Of a DNA stretch of 64,000 nt, positions 7,637 to 16,519 are shown piece after piece (within the stretch, counting starts at the first letter, position 1; every line of letters starts with the position of its first letter). A program made the position numbers and the translations under genes. The notes beneath the pieces were generated by a model. It had not been told where the DNA came from. It saw nothing but the letters and a program-made list of their open reading frames with translations, and did no database searches. Source of the stretch: an uncultured Allosphingosinicella sp. (GTDB taxonomy: Bacteria; Pseudomonadota; Alphaproteobacteria; Sphingomonadales; Sphingomonadaceae); NCBI GenBank assembly GCA_934539295.1, contig CAKTCN010000006.1, forward strand, positions 42,613-106,612, given 5' to 3'.

Positions 7637-9379
7637 ATGACATTCGAGACTCTTCCGCCGGTACTCGGCGAAGCGCTGGCCGCGCGCGGCTATGCGGAGC
7701 CTACGCCCGTGCAGGCGGCCGTGATTACGCCCGACGCGGAAGGCCGCGACCTGATCGTGTCCGCGCAGACCGGGTCGGGCAAGACCGTGGCGTTCGGCCT
7801 CGCCATGGCGGGCGAACTGCTCGGGCCCTCTGGACAGGTCGATATCCTCGGCCTTCCCCTCGCGCTCGTCATTGCGCCGACGCGCGAGTTGGCGCTGCAG
7901 GTCAGCCGCGAGCTGATCTGGCTCTACGGCAAGGCGGGCGCGCGCGTCGCCACCTGCGTCGGCGGCATGGATCCTTCGAAGGAGCGCCGTGCGCTGCGCG
8001 ACGGCCCGCAGATCGTGGTCGGAACGCCGGGCCGCTTGCGCGATCACCTGGAGCGCGGCGCGCTCGACCTGTCGATGCTGCGCACGGTCGTGCTCGACGA
8101 GGCGGACGAGATGCTCGACATGGGCTTTCGCGACGATCTCGAGGAAATCCTCGACGCGACGCCCGACGAGCGCCGGACCCTGCTCTTCTCCGCCACCATG
8201 GCGGCGCCGATCGTCAGCCTCGCCAAGCGCTACCAGCGCGATGCGGTCCGCATCTCCACCGTCGGCACCGAGCGCGGGCATGGCGACATCACCTACCAGG
8301 CGGTGACCGTCTCCCCGGCCGAGATCGAGCATGCGGTCGTCAACCTGCTGCGTTTCCACGAGGCGGACACGGCCATGCTGTTCTGCGCCACGCGCGAGAA
8401 TGTGCGCCGCCTGCACGCGACTTTGCAGGAGCGCGGATTCGCGGCCGTGGCCCTGTCGGGCGAGCATTCGCAGTCGGAGCGCAACCATGCGCTGCAGGCG
8501 CTGCGTGATCGGCGTGCCCGCGTGTGCGTCGCGACCGACGTGGCGGCGCGCGGCATCGACCTGCCGTCGCTGAGCCTGGTCGTCCATGTCGAAATTCCGC
8601 GCGACGCGGAGACTTTGCAGCACCGTTCGGGCCGCACCGGCCGCGCGGGCAAGAAGGGCACGGCCGTGCTGGTCGTCCCCTATCCGCGCCGTCGCCGGGT
8701 CGAATCCATGCTCCGCGGCGCCAAGGTGCAGGCCGAATGGATCGAGGCGCCGACGCCCGAGATGATCCGCCGCAAGGATCGCGAGCGCCTGCTCGCTACC
8801 TTGCTCGAACCCGCCGAATATGACGAGGAGGATCGCGAGCTCGCGGCCCGCCTGCTGGAACAGCGCAGCCCCGAGGATATCGCCGCCGCCCTGGTCCGCA
8901 CCTACCGCGCCGCCGTGCCGCAGCCGGAAGAACTGAGCGATGGCGAGCCGCAGCGTCCCGAGCGGCCGGACCACCGTGCCGGCTTCGAGGACGTGGTCTG
9001 GTTCCGCATGGACATCGGCCGCCGCCAGAATGCCGATCCGCGCTGGATTCTGCCCCTGCTCTGCCGCCGCGGGCACATCACCCGCAACGAGATCGGCGCG
9101 ATCCGCATCGGCGCGGCCGAAACCTATTTCCAGGTTCCCCGCGGCATTGCGAACAAGTTTGCGTCGGCGCTGGAGCGCACCGCCGGCCAGGGCGACGAGG
9201 GCGAGATCCGGATCGAGCCTTCGCCCCAGGCGCCGCGTGAGGCCGCGCGCGAAAACCGCCGGAGCGGTCCCCCGCCGCGCGGCCCCGGCGGTCGCCCGGG
9301 TGCGCCCGGCGTCGGCCGCTACAAGGCAACGCGCGCGCCCGGCCCGGGCGGACCCAGGAAGCCGCGCGCGCCGCGTTAA
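7637..9379 (+). CDS. DEAD-box ATP-dependent RNA helicase with DbpA-type RNA-binding tail
   Basis: RNA helicase, likely acting in ribosome assembly or RNA decay. In order: Q motif (FETLPPVL...EPTPVQ), motif I AQTGSGKT at 43-50, PTRELALQV, TPGR, DEAD at 154-157, SAT at 185-187, then the second RecA domain with VATDVAARGIDLP and HRSGRTGRAG. A DbpA-like RNA-binding domain follows near residues 450-515 (WFRMDIGRRQNADPRWILP). The last 60 residues are a Pro/Arg/Gly-rich disordered tail. At 580 residues it is longer than plain RhlE proteins and close to DeaD/CsdA. Candidate symbols are deaD or dbpA; the sequence alone does not decide. Confidence 0.93.
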   Translation: MTFETLPPVLGEALAARGYAEPTPVQAAVITPDAEGRDLIVSAQTGSGKTVAFGLAMAGELLGPSGQVDILGLPLALVIAPTRELALQVSRELIWLYGKAGARVATCVGGMDPSKERRALRDGPQIVVGTPGRLRDHLERGALDLSMLRTVVLDEADEMLDMGFRDDLEEILDATPDERRTLLFSATMAAPIVSLAKRYQRDAVRISTVGTERGHGDITYQAVTVSPAEIEHAVVNLLRFHEADTAMLFCATRENVRRLHATLQERGFAAVALSGEHSQSERNHALQALRDRRARVCVATDVAARGIDLPSLSLVVHVEIPRDAETLQHRSGRTGRAGKKGTAVLVVPYPRRRRVESMLRGAKVQAEWIEAPTPEMIRRKDRERLLATLLEPAEYDEEDRELAARLLEQRSPEDIAAALVRTYRAAVPQPEELSDGEPQRPERPDHRAGFEDVVWFRMDIGRRQNADPRWILPLLCRRGHITRNEIGAIRIGAAETYFQVPRGIANKFASALERTAGQGDEGEIRIEPSPQAPREAARENRRSGPPPRGPGGRPGAPGVGRYKATRAPGPGGPRKPRAPR

Positions 9380-9400
9380 GTGCCCTTGGCCCTGACTTTC

Positions 9401-9437
9401 CCCATCACCGTCCGGGCTCGGCCCGGACGGTGATGGG
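9401..9437 (+). terminator. Strong 17-bp palindromic hairpin
   Basis: CCCATCACCGTCCGGGC at 9401-9417 and its exact complement at 9421-9437 are separated by only TCG. It lies 22 bases after the helicase stop, without a T-run. It probably terminates or protects the helicase transcript. Confidence 0.65.
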
Positions 9438-9554
9438 TGGATGGCACGAATTCACAAAGACGCTGGACGGACCGCCTTAATCCTCTAGTTTCCCGCCCGA
9501 ACCGCGTGCGCAGCGACGAATGTCGCCGACGCACGCCGGCATGGGGAGGGAATT
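9438..9554 (+). promoter_or_regulatory. Leader of the symporter gene
   Basis: A 117-bp intergenic leader. It holds a possible hairpin at 9506-9536 (GTGCG with CGCAC outside, GCGAC with GTCGC inside) and a GGGGAGGG Shine-Dalgarno directly before the GTG start. No known riboswitch class was recognised. Confidence 0.3.
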
Positions 9555-11150
9555 GTGACCAGTCTGTCGCAGATCGATCTGATCGTCGTCATCGTCTATG
9601 CCGTCGGCATCTTCGGTCTGGCGCAGTGGGTGAGCCGCGAGAAAGCGGGCCACGCGAAAGACACGTCCGACTATTTCCTCGCGTCCAAGTCGCTGCCCTG
9701 GTGGGCGATCGGCGCGTCGCTGATTGCGGCCAACATCTCGGCCGAACAGATTGTCGGCATGTCGGGATCGGGCTACGCGATCGGCCTTGCCATCGCGTCC
9801 TACGAGTGGATGGCGGCGCTCACCCTGCTGATCGTCGGCAAATATTTCCTGCCGATCTTCCTGCGCAACGGCATCTACACGATGCCGCAGTTCCTGGAGC
9901 AGCGTTACGGCAAGGTGCTGCCGGTGATCATGGCGGTGTTCTGGCTTGCGCTCTACGTGTTCGTGAACCTGACTTCGATCATCTGGCTCGGCTCGATCGC
10001 CGTCAACAAGGTGGCGGGAGTCAACCAGGATGCGGCGCTGATCGGCCTCGGCCTCTTCGCCCTCCTCTACCAGCTCTATGGCGGCCTCAAGGCGGTGGCG
10101 CTGACCGATATCGTGCAGGTCACGCTTCTCGTGCTCGGCGGCCTCGTCGTTTCCTACCTGACGCTGGACCAGATCGGCGGCGGTCAGGGCGTGCTCGCCG
10201 GCTTTGACGTACTCACGGCGCGGGTGCCCGAGAAGTTCGACATGATCCTCGCGCCCGACCACCCCTTCTACAAGGATCTGCCGGGCCTGTCCGTCCTGAT
10301 CGGCGGCATGTGGATCGCGAACCTCAGCTATTGGGGCTTCAACCAGTATATCATCCAGCGTGCGCTCGCCGCCAAGAACCTCGGCGAAGCGCAGAAGGGC
10401 GTGGTGTTCGCGGCCTATCTCAAGCTGCTGATGCCCGTCATCATCGTGCTGCCGGGCATCGCGGCGGTGGTGCTCGCGCCCGACCTCGCCAAGGCGGACG
10501 AGGCCTATCCGACCATGATGCGGCTGCTGCCGACCGGCCTGCTCGGCCTCGTCTTTGCGGCGCTGGTGGCGGCGATCATCGCGTCGACGGCGTCCAAGAT
10601 CAATTCGATCGCCACCATCTTCACGCTCGACCTCTATGCCAAGGCGCGCGGCATCCCGACCCAGGCGGAGCAGGGCACCGGCGAGACCGGGCACGAGAAG
10701 CACCTCGTGCTGATCGGGCGCATCACCGCCGCAGTGTCGATCATCATCGCCATGCTGGTCGCGCGGCCCCTGCTCGGCAAATCGGACCAGGCGTTCCAGT
10801 TCATCCAGGAATTCTCCGGCTTCTTCACGCCGGGCATTACCGTCATCTTCCTGCTCGGCCTGTTCTGGAAGCGCGCGAACGAGGCCGGGGCGATCGTCGC
10901 GGCGGTCGCATCGGTTGTCCTGTCCTACCTGTTCAAGATGTGGGCGCCGGAAATCCCGTTCATGGACCGGATGGGCATCGTGTTCCTGATCAGCCTCGCG
11001 CTCGCGGTGGTGATCAGCCTGGTACTCAAGGGTCGGGACAGCAACCGTGTCACAATGGATAGCGTCACCTTCCGCACGCCGGCCGTGTTCAACATCGCCG
11101 GCGTCGGCGTCATCCTGATCCTGATCGCGCTCTACGCAACCTGGTGGTGA
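9555..11150 (+). CDS. Sodium:solute symporter (SSS family, SGLT-like)
   Basis: A 531-residue polytopic inner-membrane transporter coupling Na+ to uptake of a sugar or similar solute. It opens with a hydrophobic helix (IDLIVVIVYAVGIFGLA), then DTSDYFLASKSLPWWAIGASLIAANISAEQIVGMSGSGYAIG, closely resembling SGLT-type members including the unwound TM1 region. About 13-14 membrane helices follow, with LYGGLKAVALTDIVQ and AALVAAIIASTASKINSIATIFTLDLY as conserved segments. The start is GTG at 9555 behind GGGGAGGG. Its direction and distance give no operon link to the glycan genes at 13.8-26 kb, though a shared role in sugar uptake is possible. Confidence 0.9.
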   Translation: MTSLSQIDLIVVIVYAVGIFGLAQWVSREKAGHAKDTSDYFLASKSLPWWAIGASLIAANISAEQIVGMSGSGYAIGLAIASYEWMAALTLLIVGKYFLPIFLRNGIYTMPQFLEQRYGKVLPVIMAVFWLALYVFVNLTSIIWLGSIAVNKVAGVNQDAALIGLGLFALLYQLYGGLKAVALTDIVQVTLLVLGGLVVSYLTLDQIGGGQGVLAGFDVLTARVPEKFDMILAPDHPFYKDLPGLSVLIGGMWIANLSYWGFNQYIIQRALAAKNLGEAQKGVVFAAYLKLLMPVIIVLPGIAAVVLAPDLAKADEAYPTMMRLLPTGLLGLVFAALVAAIIASTASKINSIATIFTLDLYAKARGIPTQAEQGTGETGHEKHLVLIGRITAAVSIIIAMLVARPLLGKSDQAFQFIQEFSGFFTPGITVIFLLGLFWKRANEAGAIVAAVASVVLSYLFKMWAPEIPFMDRMGIVFLISLALAVVISLVLKGRDSNRVTMDSVTFRTPAVFNIAGVGVILILIALYATWW

Positions 11151-11157
11151 TCGCAAC

Positions 11158-11190
11158 GGGCAGGAAAGCCGCACCATGGCCTCCCTGCCC
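11158..11190. terminator. Shared hairpin between symporter and pirin genes
   Basis: GGGCAGG at 11158-11164 pairs with CCTGCCC at 11184-11190, with an inner GCC/GGC pair, in the 49 bp between convergent genes. It is probably a bidirectional terminator; there is no U-tract. Confidence 0.5.
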
Positions 11191-11199
11191 CCGCGCCTA

Positions 11200-11898
11200 T
11201 CAGGGCAAGTCGATGATCAGCACGTCGGCATCGGTGTCGGCTTCGATCAGCAGTTCGCTTTCACCCTCGACCGCCGCACCATCGCCTTCGCGCATCTCCG
11301 TGCCGTTCAGGCCGATCAGGCCGCGCATCACCTGCACCCAATAGCCGCGTGCCGGCGATAGAGCGCGGGTGATCGCCGCGCCCTCGTCCAGCCGCCCGAT
11401 CTCGATCGCCGCATCCTGGCGAATGCGCAGCGATCCATCGCTCCCATCTGCACTGGCGACCTTCACGAGCCTGTTGCGATCCCGATCCTCCGGAAAGCTG
11501 CGCTGCTCGTAGGATGGCGTGAGCCCGCGCTCCGACGGAATGATCCACAGTTGAAGCGCATGAGCGCGCTCGTGCCCACTCGGGTTCATCTCGCTATGCG
11601 CGATGCCCGTGCCGGCCGTCATCCGCTGGACGTCGCCGGCGCGGATCACCGCATGATTGCCGAGGCTGTCCTTGTGCGCGATCGCGCCTTCCAGCACGAT
11701 GGTCACGATCTCCATATTGTCGTGACCATGTTCCGGAAAGCCGGCGCCGGGCACCACCACATCCTCGTTCAGCACGCGCAGCTTGCGAAAGCCCATATGC
11801 TTGGGGTCGTGATAGTCGGCGAAGGAGAAGCTGTGGCGTGCGTCTACAAGGGCGCCGCGGTGGTGCCCGCGTGCGCCGCGATCCCGGAAGGTGATCAT
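11200..11898 (-). CDS. Pirin family protein (first of two)
   Basis: A 232-residue bicupin of the pirin family. The iron ligands are present: His-X-His in PEHGHDNMEIV and His/Glu in GIAHSEMN. Members act as quercetin dioxygenases or as redox-sensitive regulators; which applies here cannot be read from sequence. The ATG at 11898 has AAGGAGA seven bases upstream and is preferred to an in-frame start six codons earlier. The neighbouring gene encodes a second, diverged pirin transcribed in the same direction 74 bp upstream. Confidence 0.9.
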   Translation of the reverse strand: MITFRDRGARGHHRGALVDARHSFSFADYHDPKHMGFRKLRVLNEDVVVPGAGFPEHGHDNMEIVTIVLEGAIAHKDSLGNHAVIRAGDVQRMTAGTGIAHSEMNPSGHERAHALQLWIIPSERGLTPSYEQRSFPEDRDRNRLVKVASADGSDGSLRIRQDAAIEIGRLDEGAAITRALSPARGYWVQVMRGLIGLNGTEMREGDGAAVEGESELLIEADTDADVLIIDLP

Positions 11899-11972
11899 GT
11901 CAGCGTCTCCTTGCACTCGAAGTTGGTGAGTGCCGCGCCCAAGAGGGAGAGGCGCGGCACTCGTGAAGCCGG

Positions 11973-12671
11973 TCAGGCTGCGTCGACCAGAACGATCTCG
12001 CTATCCTCGATGGCCGTGACCTTCAGGATGTCGAGGTCGCGGATCGCCGCGCCGTCGCGGGCATTGACGCGGACATCGTCGATCTGGACCGCGCCAGTGG
12101 CGGGGACGAGATAGGCCTTGCGGTCCTTGCCGATCGGATATTCGGCAGTCTCGCCCGCCTTCAGCGTGGCGGCGACGACCTTCGCGTCCGTGCGGATCGG
12201 CAGCGCGTCGCCGTCACCTTCGTAGCCGGAGGCGAGCGTGACGAACTGGCCGGAGCGGTCGCCCTTGGGGAAGGGCTTGGCGCCCCAGGCGGGCTGCTCG
12301 CCGGTACGGGTCGGCATGATCCAGATCTGGAAGATTTTCGTGGTCACGTCCTCGCGATTATATTCGGCATGGCGGATGCCGGTGCCGGCGGACATGACCT
12401 GCACGTCGCCTGCCTCGGTACGGCCCTTGTTGCCCAGGCTGTCCTCATGCGTGATCGCGCCTTCGCGGACATAAGTGATGATTTCCATGTCGCGGTGCGG
12501 GTGCGGCGGGAAGCCGGTGTGGGGCGCGATCGTGTCGTCGTTCCACACGCGCAGGTTTCCCCAGGTCGTGCGGGCCGGGTCGTGATAATCGGCGAAGGAG
12601 AAATGGTGCTTGGCATCCAGCCAGCCATGGTTCGCGCCGCCGAGCGTTTCGAAGGGCCTGAGTTCGATCAT
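11973..12671 (-). CDS. Pirin family protein (second of two)
   Basis: A 232-residue pirin with metal-site motifs PPHPHRDMEII and GIRHAEYN. It shares the ADYHDP and EDSLGN landmarks with its neighbour but differs in most of the C-terminal cupin. GGGAGA precedes the ATG at 12671. A LysR regulator is transcribed divergently from the 109-bp gap, the usual layout for a regulator of the adjacent target, so this pirin (possibly with the next) is the likely target. Confidence 0.91.
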   Translation of the reverse strand: MIELRPFETLGGANHGWLDAKHHFSFADYHDPARTTWGNLRVWNDDTIAPHTGFPPHPHRDMEIITYVREGAITHEDSLGNKGRTEAGDVQVMSAGTGIRHAEYNREDVTTKIFQIWIMPTRTGEQPAWGAKPFPKGDRSGQFVTLASGYEGDGDALPIRTDAKVVAATLKAGETAEYPIGKDRKAYLVPATGAVQIDDVRVNARDGAAIRDLDILKVTAIEDSEIVLVDAA

Positions 12672-12780
12672 CTTGCGTCTCCCGTTGAACGGCCGCTGCC
12701 GTGTTGGGGTCTATTTAGGACTTGCCGGCCATCCTGTTCAGGCGGATAAAATTGTCTGGAACGTTCGATAGAGTTGAATA

Positions 12781-13707
12781 GTGAGCAATCCCGGCACCCC
12801 GACCTTCGACCAGCTGCGCATCTTCCTCGCCATCGTGGACACGGGCAGCTTCGCCGCGGCGGGACGCAAGCTGGGGCGCGCCGTATCGGTGATCAGCTAC
12901 GGCATCGCCAATCTGGAGGCGCAGCTCGGCCTGACCCTGTTCGAGCGGGAGGGGACGCGCAAGCCCCGGCTCACCACTGCGGGGCGCGCCGTGCTGGCCG
13001 AGGCGCGGGCGGTGTCGCACGGCATTGACGGGCTGCGCGCCAAGGCGAAGGGCCTGCTCGACGGGCTGGAGGCGGAGGTCGACCTGGCCGTGGACGTGAT
13101 GCTGCCGGCCGAGCAGCTCGGCCGCGTGCTGCGTGGCTTCGCGCGTGAATATCCGACCGTGTCGCTGCGCCTCCATGTCGAGGCGCTGGGCGCGGTCACC
13201 GCCATGGTGCAGGATCGCCGGGCCGTAATCGGCCTGTCGGGTCCGCTGGCAACCGGCGCGGACGGGATCGACTGCATCGCCGCCTGTTCGGTCACCCTGG
13301 TGCCGGTCGCCGCCCCCGATCACCCGCTCGGCCGCATGGAGCGGATCGCACCGGGTGCGGGACGCAATTATACGCAGCTCGTCCTAACCGACCGTTCGCG
13401 CTTCACCGAGGGGCGTGACTTTTCCGTGCTGAGCCACAAGACGTGGCGGCTCGCCGATCTCGGCGCCAAGCATGCCTTGCTGCGCGAGGGCATCGGCTGG
13501 GGCAACATGCCGCTGCCGATGATCCAGCCGGACCTCATCGCCGGCACCCTGGTGCGGCTGGCTATGCCCGACCATCCCGGCGGCACCTACCGCTTCCAAT
13601 GCATATGGCGCCGCGACACGCCGCCGGGTCCTGCCGCGTCCTGGCTGCTGGAGCAGTTCGTGGCGATGGGGCAGGAGGATGCGGAGGAGGGGCTGCCCGA
13701 TATCTAG
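12781..13707 (+). CDS. LysR-type transcriptional regulator
   Basis: A 308-residue LTTR. The N-terminal winged helix-turn-helix is seen as LRIFLAIVDTGSFAAAGRKLGRAVSVISYGIANLEAQLGLTLFER (residues about 11-55), followed by a linker helix and a periplasmic-binding-protein-like effector domain (QLVLTDRS, LADLGAKHALLREGIGWGNMP). The start is GTG at 12781. It is divergent from the pirin pair and likely controls it. The effector is unknown. Confidence 0.92.
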   Translation: MSNPGTPTFDQLRIFLAIVDTGSFAAAGRKLGRAVSVISYGIANLEAQLGLTLFEREGTRKPRLTTAGRAVLAEARAVSHGIDGLRAKAKGLLDGLEAEVDLAVDVMLPAEQLGRVLRGFAREYPTVSLRLHVEALGAVTAMVQDRRAVIGLSGPLATGADGIDCIAACSVTLVPVAAPDHPLGRMERIAPGAGRNYTQLVLTDRSRFTEGRDFSVLSHKTWRLADLGAKHALLREGIGWGNMPLPMIQPDLIAGTLVRLAMPDHPGGTYRFQCIWRRDTPPGPAASWLLEQFVAMGQEDAEEGLPDI

Positions 13708-13730
13708 GCGGTGACCATCCGTTTAACCAC

Positions 13731-13813
13731 GTCATTGCGAGCGTAGCGAAGCAATCCAGGGCTGACCCGGAGGCCCACTGGATTGCTTCGTCGCTAACGC
13801 TCCTCGCAATGAC
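13731..13813. repeat. Dispersed inverted repeat (REP-like family A)
   Basis: Left arm GTCATTGCGAGCGTAGCGAA onward (13731-13759) and right arm CTGGATTGCTTCG onward (13778-13813) are imperfect complements, so the transcript would fold into a long stem. Two more full copies occur at 36449-36530 and 61294-61374, and a half copy at 44042-44075, always between genes. Confidence 0.85.
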
Positions 13814-13841
13814 GCAGGACGTTCAACCGGGCTGGATCATC

Positions 13842-14888
13842 TCAGGTCAGAAACCCATTGCGCACCGGAACACCGAAATTCGGGGTGCCGTCCGCATTAT
13901 ACGCCAGCGGCTGCACGCGCGTGTGGCGATTGGGGTCGAGCAGCGGGTCGCCCTCGATCTTCTCGTAATCACGGGCATGGTAGACCAGCATGTCCCTGCC
14001 CCGCTCATCCACCGTGAAGCTGTTATGCCCCGGTCCGTAGATGCTGTTCTCAGGTGACGAAACGAACACTGGCACCTGCGACTTGGTCCAGGATGCAGGG
14101 TCCATCAGGTCGGCATCGTCGCGCGCCGTCAGGAGCCCCATGCAATAGCGCGCATCGGTCGCGCTCGCCGAATAGGTCATGAACACGCGGCCGTTGCGGA
14201 TCAGGAATGCCGAGCCTTCATTGACCTTGTAGCCGCGCCGCTCCCAATCCAGCGTCGGCACCGACAGGCGCGTCGGCTTGGCCGCCAGTGTCAGCGGCGT
14301 GGCGAGCGGGGCGAGGTAGAGGTTGGAATTGGTGTCGATCCCCGGCTCCTTCTGCGCCCAGGACAGGTAGCGCACGCCGCGATGGACGAAGCTGGTGGAA
14401 TCGAGATTGAAGCTGTCCCACGGCAACTGCAATTGGCCGAGCACCGACCAGGTGCCGGTCATCGGATCGGCGTCGCTCGTGGTGATCGCATAGGTGCGGA
14501 TGCGGAAAGTGTTGACCCCGCCGCCGGGTCCGGCCGCGAAATACATGATCCACTGGCCGTCGATCTGGTGCAGCTCCGGCGCCCAGATGTAGCCGGACAT
14601 CGGCCCGCTTGCCGGATGGGTCCACAGCACCTTTTCATCGGCATCGGTCAGCCCGCCGATCGTGCGTGCGCGGCGCAGCACCAGGCGGTCATATTCGGGC
14701 ACCGATGCCGTCATGTAGTACCAGCCGTCGTCGTGCCGGAAGATCTGCGCGTCGGCACGGTTGCGGACCAGCGGATTGTTGATCGGCGACGATCCCGCCT
14801 CCCCGGCACGCCCGCTTATGGCACAGGCACCGAGCGTCGCTGCCATTCCGCCTACGAAAACCCGCCGCGACACGTTCGTCATCTGCAT
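13842..14888 (-). CDS. Glycoside hydrolase family 43 protein, exported
   Basis: Five-bladed beta-propeller glycosidase of the GH43 type, expected to release arabinose or xylose side chains. The N-terminus SRRVFVGGMAATLGACAIS combines a twin-arginine-like motif with a lipobox (LGAC), so it is probably an exported lipoprotein. NRADAQIFRHDDGWYYMTAS holds the blade-1 catalytic Asp; GYIWAPELHQIDGQWIMYFAA and YKVNEGSAFL are family landmarks, the latter carrying the likely acid Glu. The ATG at 14888 has AGGAGG just upstream. It follows the histidine kinase in the same direction and ends the glycan operon. The exact linkage specificity is open. Confidence 0.87.
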   Translation of the reverse strand: MQMTNVSRRVFVGGMAATLGACAISGRAGEAGSSPINNPLVRNRADAQIFRHDDGWYYMTASVPEYDRLVLRRARTIGGLTDADEKVLWTHPASGPMSGYIWAPELHQIDGQWIMYFAAGPGGGVNTFRIRTYAITTSDADPMTGTWSVLGQLQLPWDSFNLDSTSFVHRGVRYLSWAQKEPGIDTNSNLYLAPLATPLTLAAKPTRLSVPTLDWERRGYKVNEGSAFLIRNGRVFMTYSASATDARYCMGLLTARDDADLMDPASWTKSQVPVFVSSPENSIYGPGHNSFTVDERGRDMLVYHARDYEKIEGDPLLDPNRHTRVQPLAYNADGTPNFGVPVRNGFLT

Positions 14889-14955
14889 CAATCCTCCTGC
14901 TCCTTCAGGAACGCTAGCAGACCCGTCCTTCGGGGCGAACAGCAATCAGTCGGAC

Positions 14956-16428
14956 TTATTGAGCCTCGTGCAGGGGCAAGGTGAAGTAGAAGGACGCACC
15001 GCCGCCCGGATTGCCGGCCGCCCAAATGGTGCCGCCCTGCCGTTCTATGATCGTGCGCGATATGGGCAGGCCGAGCCCGAGCCCGTCATTGGACTTGCCG
15101 TGAGTGGCGTGGAACACCTCCTCCTCCTGCCCGGGCGGGATGCCGGGACCGGTGTCGCGCACCTCCACCTTGACGAAGCTGCCGACTGCACGGGCACAGA
15201 TGGTAAGTTCGCGCCGCGCGGACCCGCGCATGGCCTGCAGCGCGTTGCGGATCAGGTTGCCGAGCACCTGTTCGGTCTGCACCGCATCGACATGGACCTG
15301 GTCCGCGCCGGGTGCCACGCTGGTCTGGACCTCGGCGTCGATCTTGCCGCCTGCGCCTGCACATAATTTCAGCGCGCTATGGACGAGTGCCTGGAGAGAC
15401 GCACGGGCGGCCTTCGGTGCCTTGTCGTCGATCATGTTGCGCGACCGGCGGATGATCTCGCCCGCACGCTGAACCTGCACGATCGCTTCCTCCAACGCCT
15501 CACGAATATCGGCCTTGTCCATGTCCGCATCCAGCAGGCGCCGGCTGCCCTGCAGGTAGTTGGCGGCAGCGGCGAGCGGCTGGTTGAGTTCGTGGGCAAG
15601 CGTGGCAGCCATGGTTCCCATGGCGCGCAGGCGCGACAGGTGCAGCATGCGATGCTGCAATTCCTGCACCTGCGCAGCCGTGTGCCTGGCCTCGGTGATA
15701 TCGCGCGCCGCCGCGAGCACGCCCAGCGGTCCGCCACCATCGGCGTGAATGGGGGTCAGCGAAACGTCCCACCATCGCGGCCCGCTGGCCCCGACGAAGC
15801 GAAGCGTGAAGCGCGACCGTTCGCCGGCCGCGGCCTGCTTCATCGCGGCATCCGCTTCTTCCAGTCCCGCCATGAAATGCTCGACATAATCGCTTCCGAC
15901 CGCGCTGCCGGCCAGTTCCGGGCCGACTTCCTTGCGCGCGGCCTCGTTCATGAAGATGATCACGCCATCGGCGCCGATCACGGCGGTCGGATCCGAACTG
16001 CCTTCAATGATGCTGCGGTTGAGCGCCTCGCTGATCGACAGCGCCTCGCGATAGAGCAGGCGGTCGTGCACGTCGGTGCAGCTGCCATACCAGCCGCAGA
16101 TCCTGCCGTCCTCGTCGCGAACGGCCGAGCCGCGGCTGACCATCCATCGGAAATCGCCGCTATGATGCTTCAGCCGATATTCGCTTTCATAAAGGCCGCT
16201 GGCTTGTGCTTCATCCCAGTCGCGGGCGGCGCGTTCCACATCCTCGGGATGGATCAGGCCGTATCGGTCGAGATCCGCCAGATGCTCGACATCGACCCCG
16301 GTGAATTCGAGCCACCGGCGGCTATAATATTCGGTGCCGTCTGGCTCGTTGGACCACACCATCTGCGGGATGAGTTCAAGGATGGTACGGTAACGTTCAG
16401 CATCGTTTTGGTCGATCGCTGCTCTCAA
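14956..16428 (-). CDS. PAS-domain sensor histidine kinase (FixL-like, orphan)
   Basis: A 490-residue cytoplasmic kinase without membrane segments. PAS 1 covers about residues 14-127 (YRTILELIPQMVWSNEPDG), PAS 2 about 140-255, the dimerisation/phosphoacceptor helix follows with His in ATLAHELNQPLAAAANYL, then the ATPase domain with DTGPGIP and GLGLGLPISRTI. The start is TTG at 16428 with GGAGAAGG upstream; no better start lies in frame. No response regulator is adjacent. It lies between the rhamnosidase and the GH43 gene in the same orientation, so it may sense something linked to the glycan or to energy status. The ligand is unknown. Confidence 0.9.
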   Translation of the reverse strand: MRAAIDQNDAERYRTILELIPQMVWSNEPDGTEYYSRRWLEFTGVDVEHLADLDRYGLIHPEDVERAARDWDEAQASGLYESEYRLKHHSGDFRWMVSRGSAVRDEDGRICGWYGSCTDVHDRLLYREALSISEALNRSIIEGSSDPTAVIGADGVIIFMNEAARKEVGPELAGSAVGSDYVEHFMAGLEEADAAMKQAAAGERSRFTLRFVGASGPRWWDVSLTPIHADGGGPLGVLAAARDITEARHTAAQVQELQHRMLHLSRLRAMGTMAATLAHELNQPLAAAANYLQGSRRLLDADMDKADIREALEEAIVQVQRAGEIIRRSRNMIDDKAPKAARASLQALVHSALKLCAGAGGKIDAEVQTSVAPGADQVHVDAVQTEQVLGNLIRNALQAMRGSARRELTICARAVGSFVKVEVRDTGPGIPPGQEEEVFHATHGKSNDGLGLGLPISRTIIERQGGTIWAAGNPGGGASFYFTLPLHEAQ

Positions 16429-16519
16429 CGCCTTCTCCTCTCCGAGAGGATGATCGCGCCGCTATCGACCGAGTGCAAGCCGGTTCACCCGCACATGGAT
16501 CAGCGAGCCTTCCACCCGA

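Noticed and set aside
9438..9554. Riboswitch before the symporter gene
   Set aside because: One simple hairpin at 9506-9536 is visible, but no conserved aptamer pattern of any known class.
13731..13813. CRISPR array or IS remnant
   Set aside because: Only one inverted-repeat unit per site, no regular spacers, no target-site duplication and no transposase; better described as a dispersed palindromic repeat.
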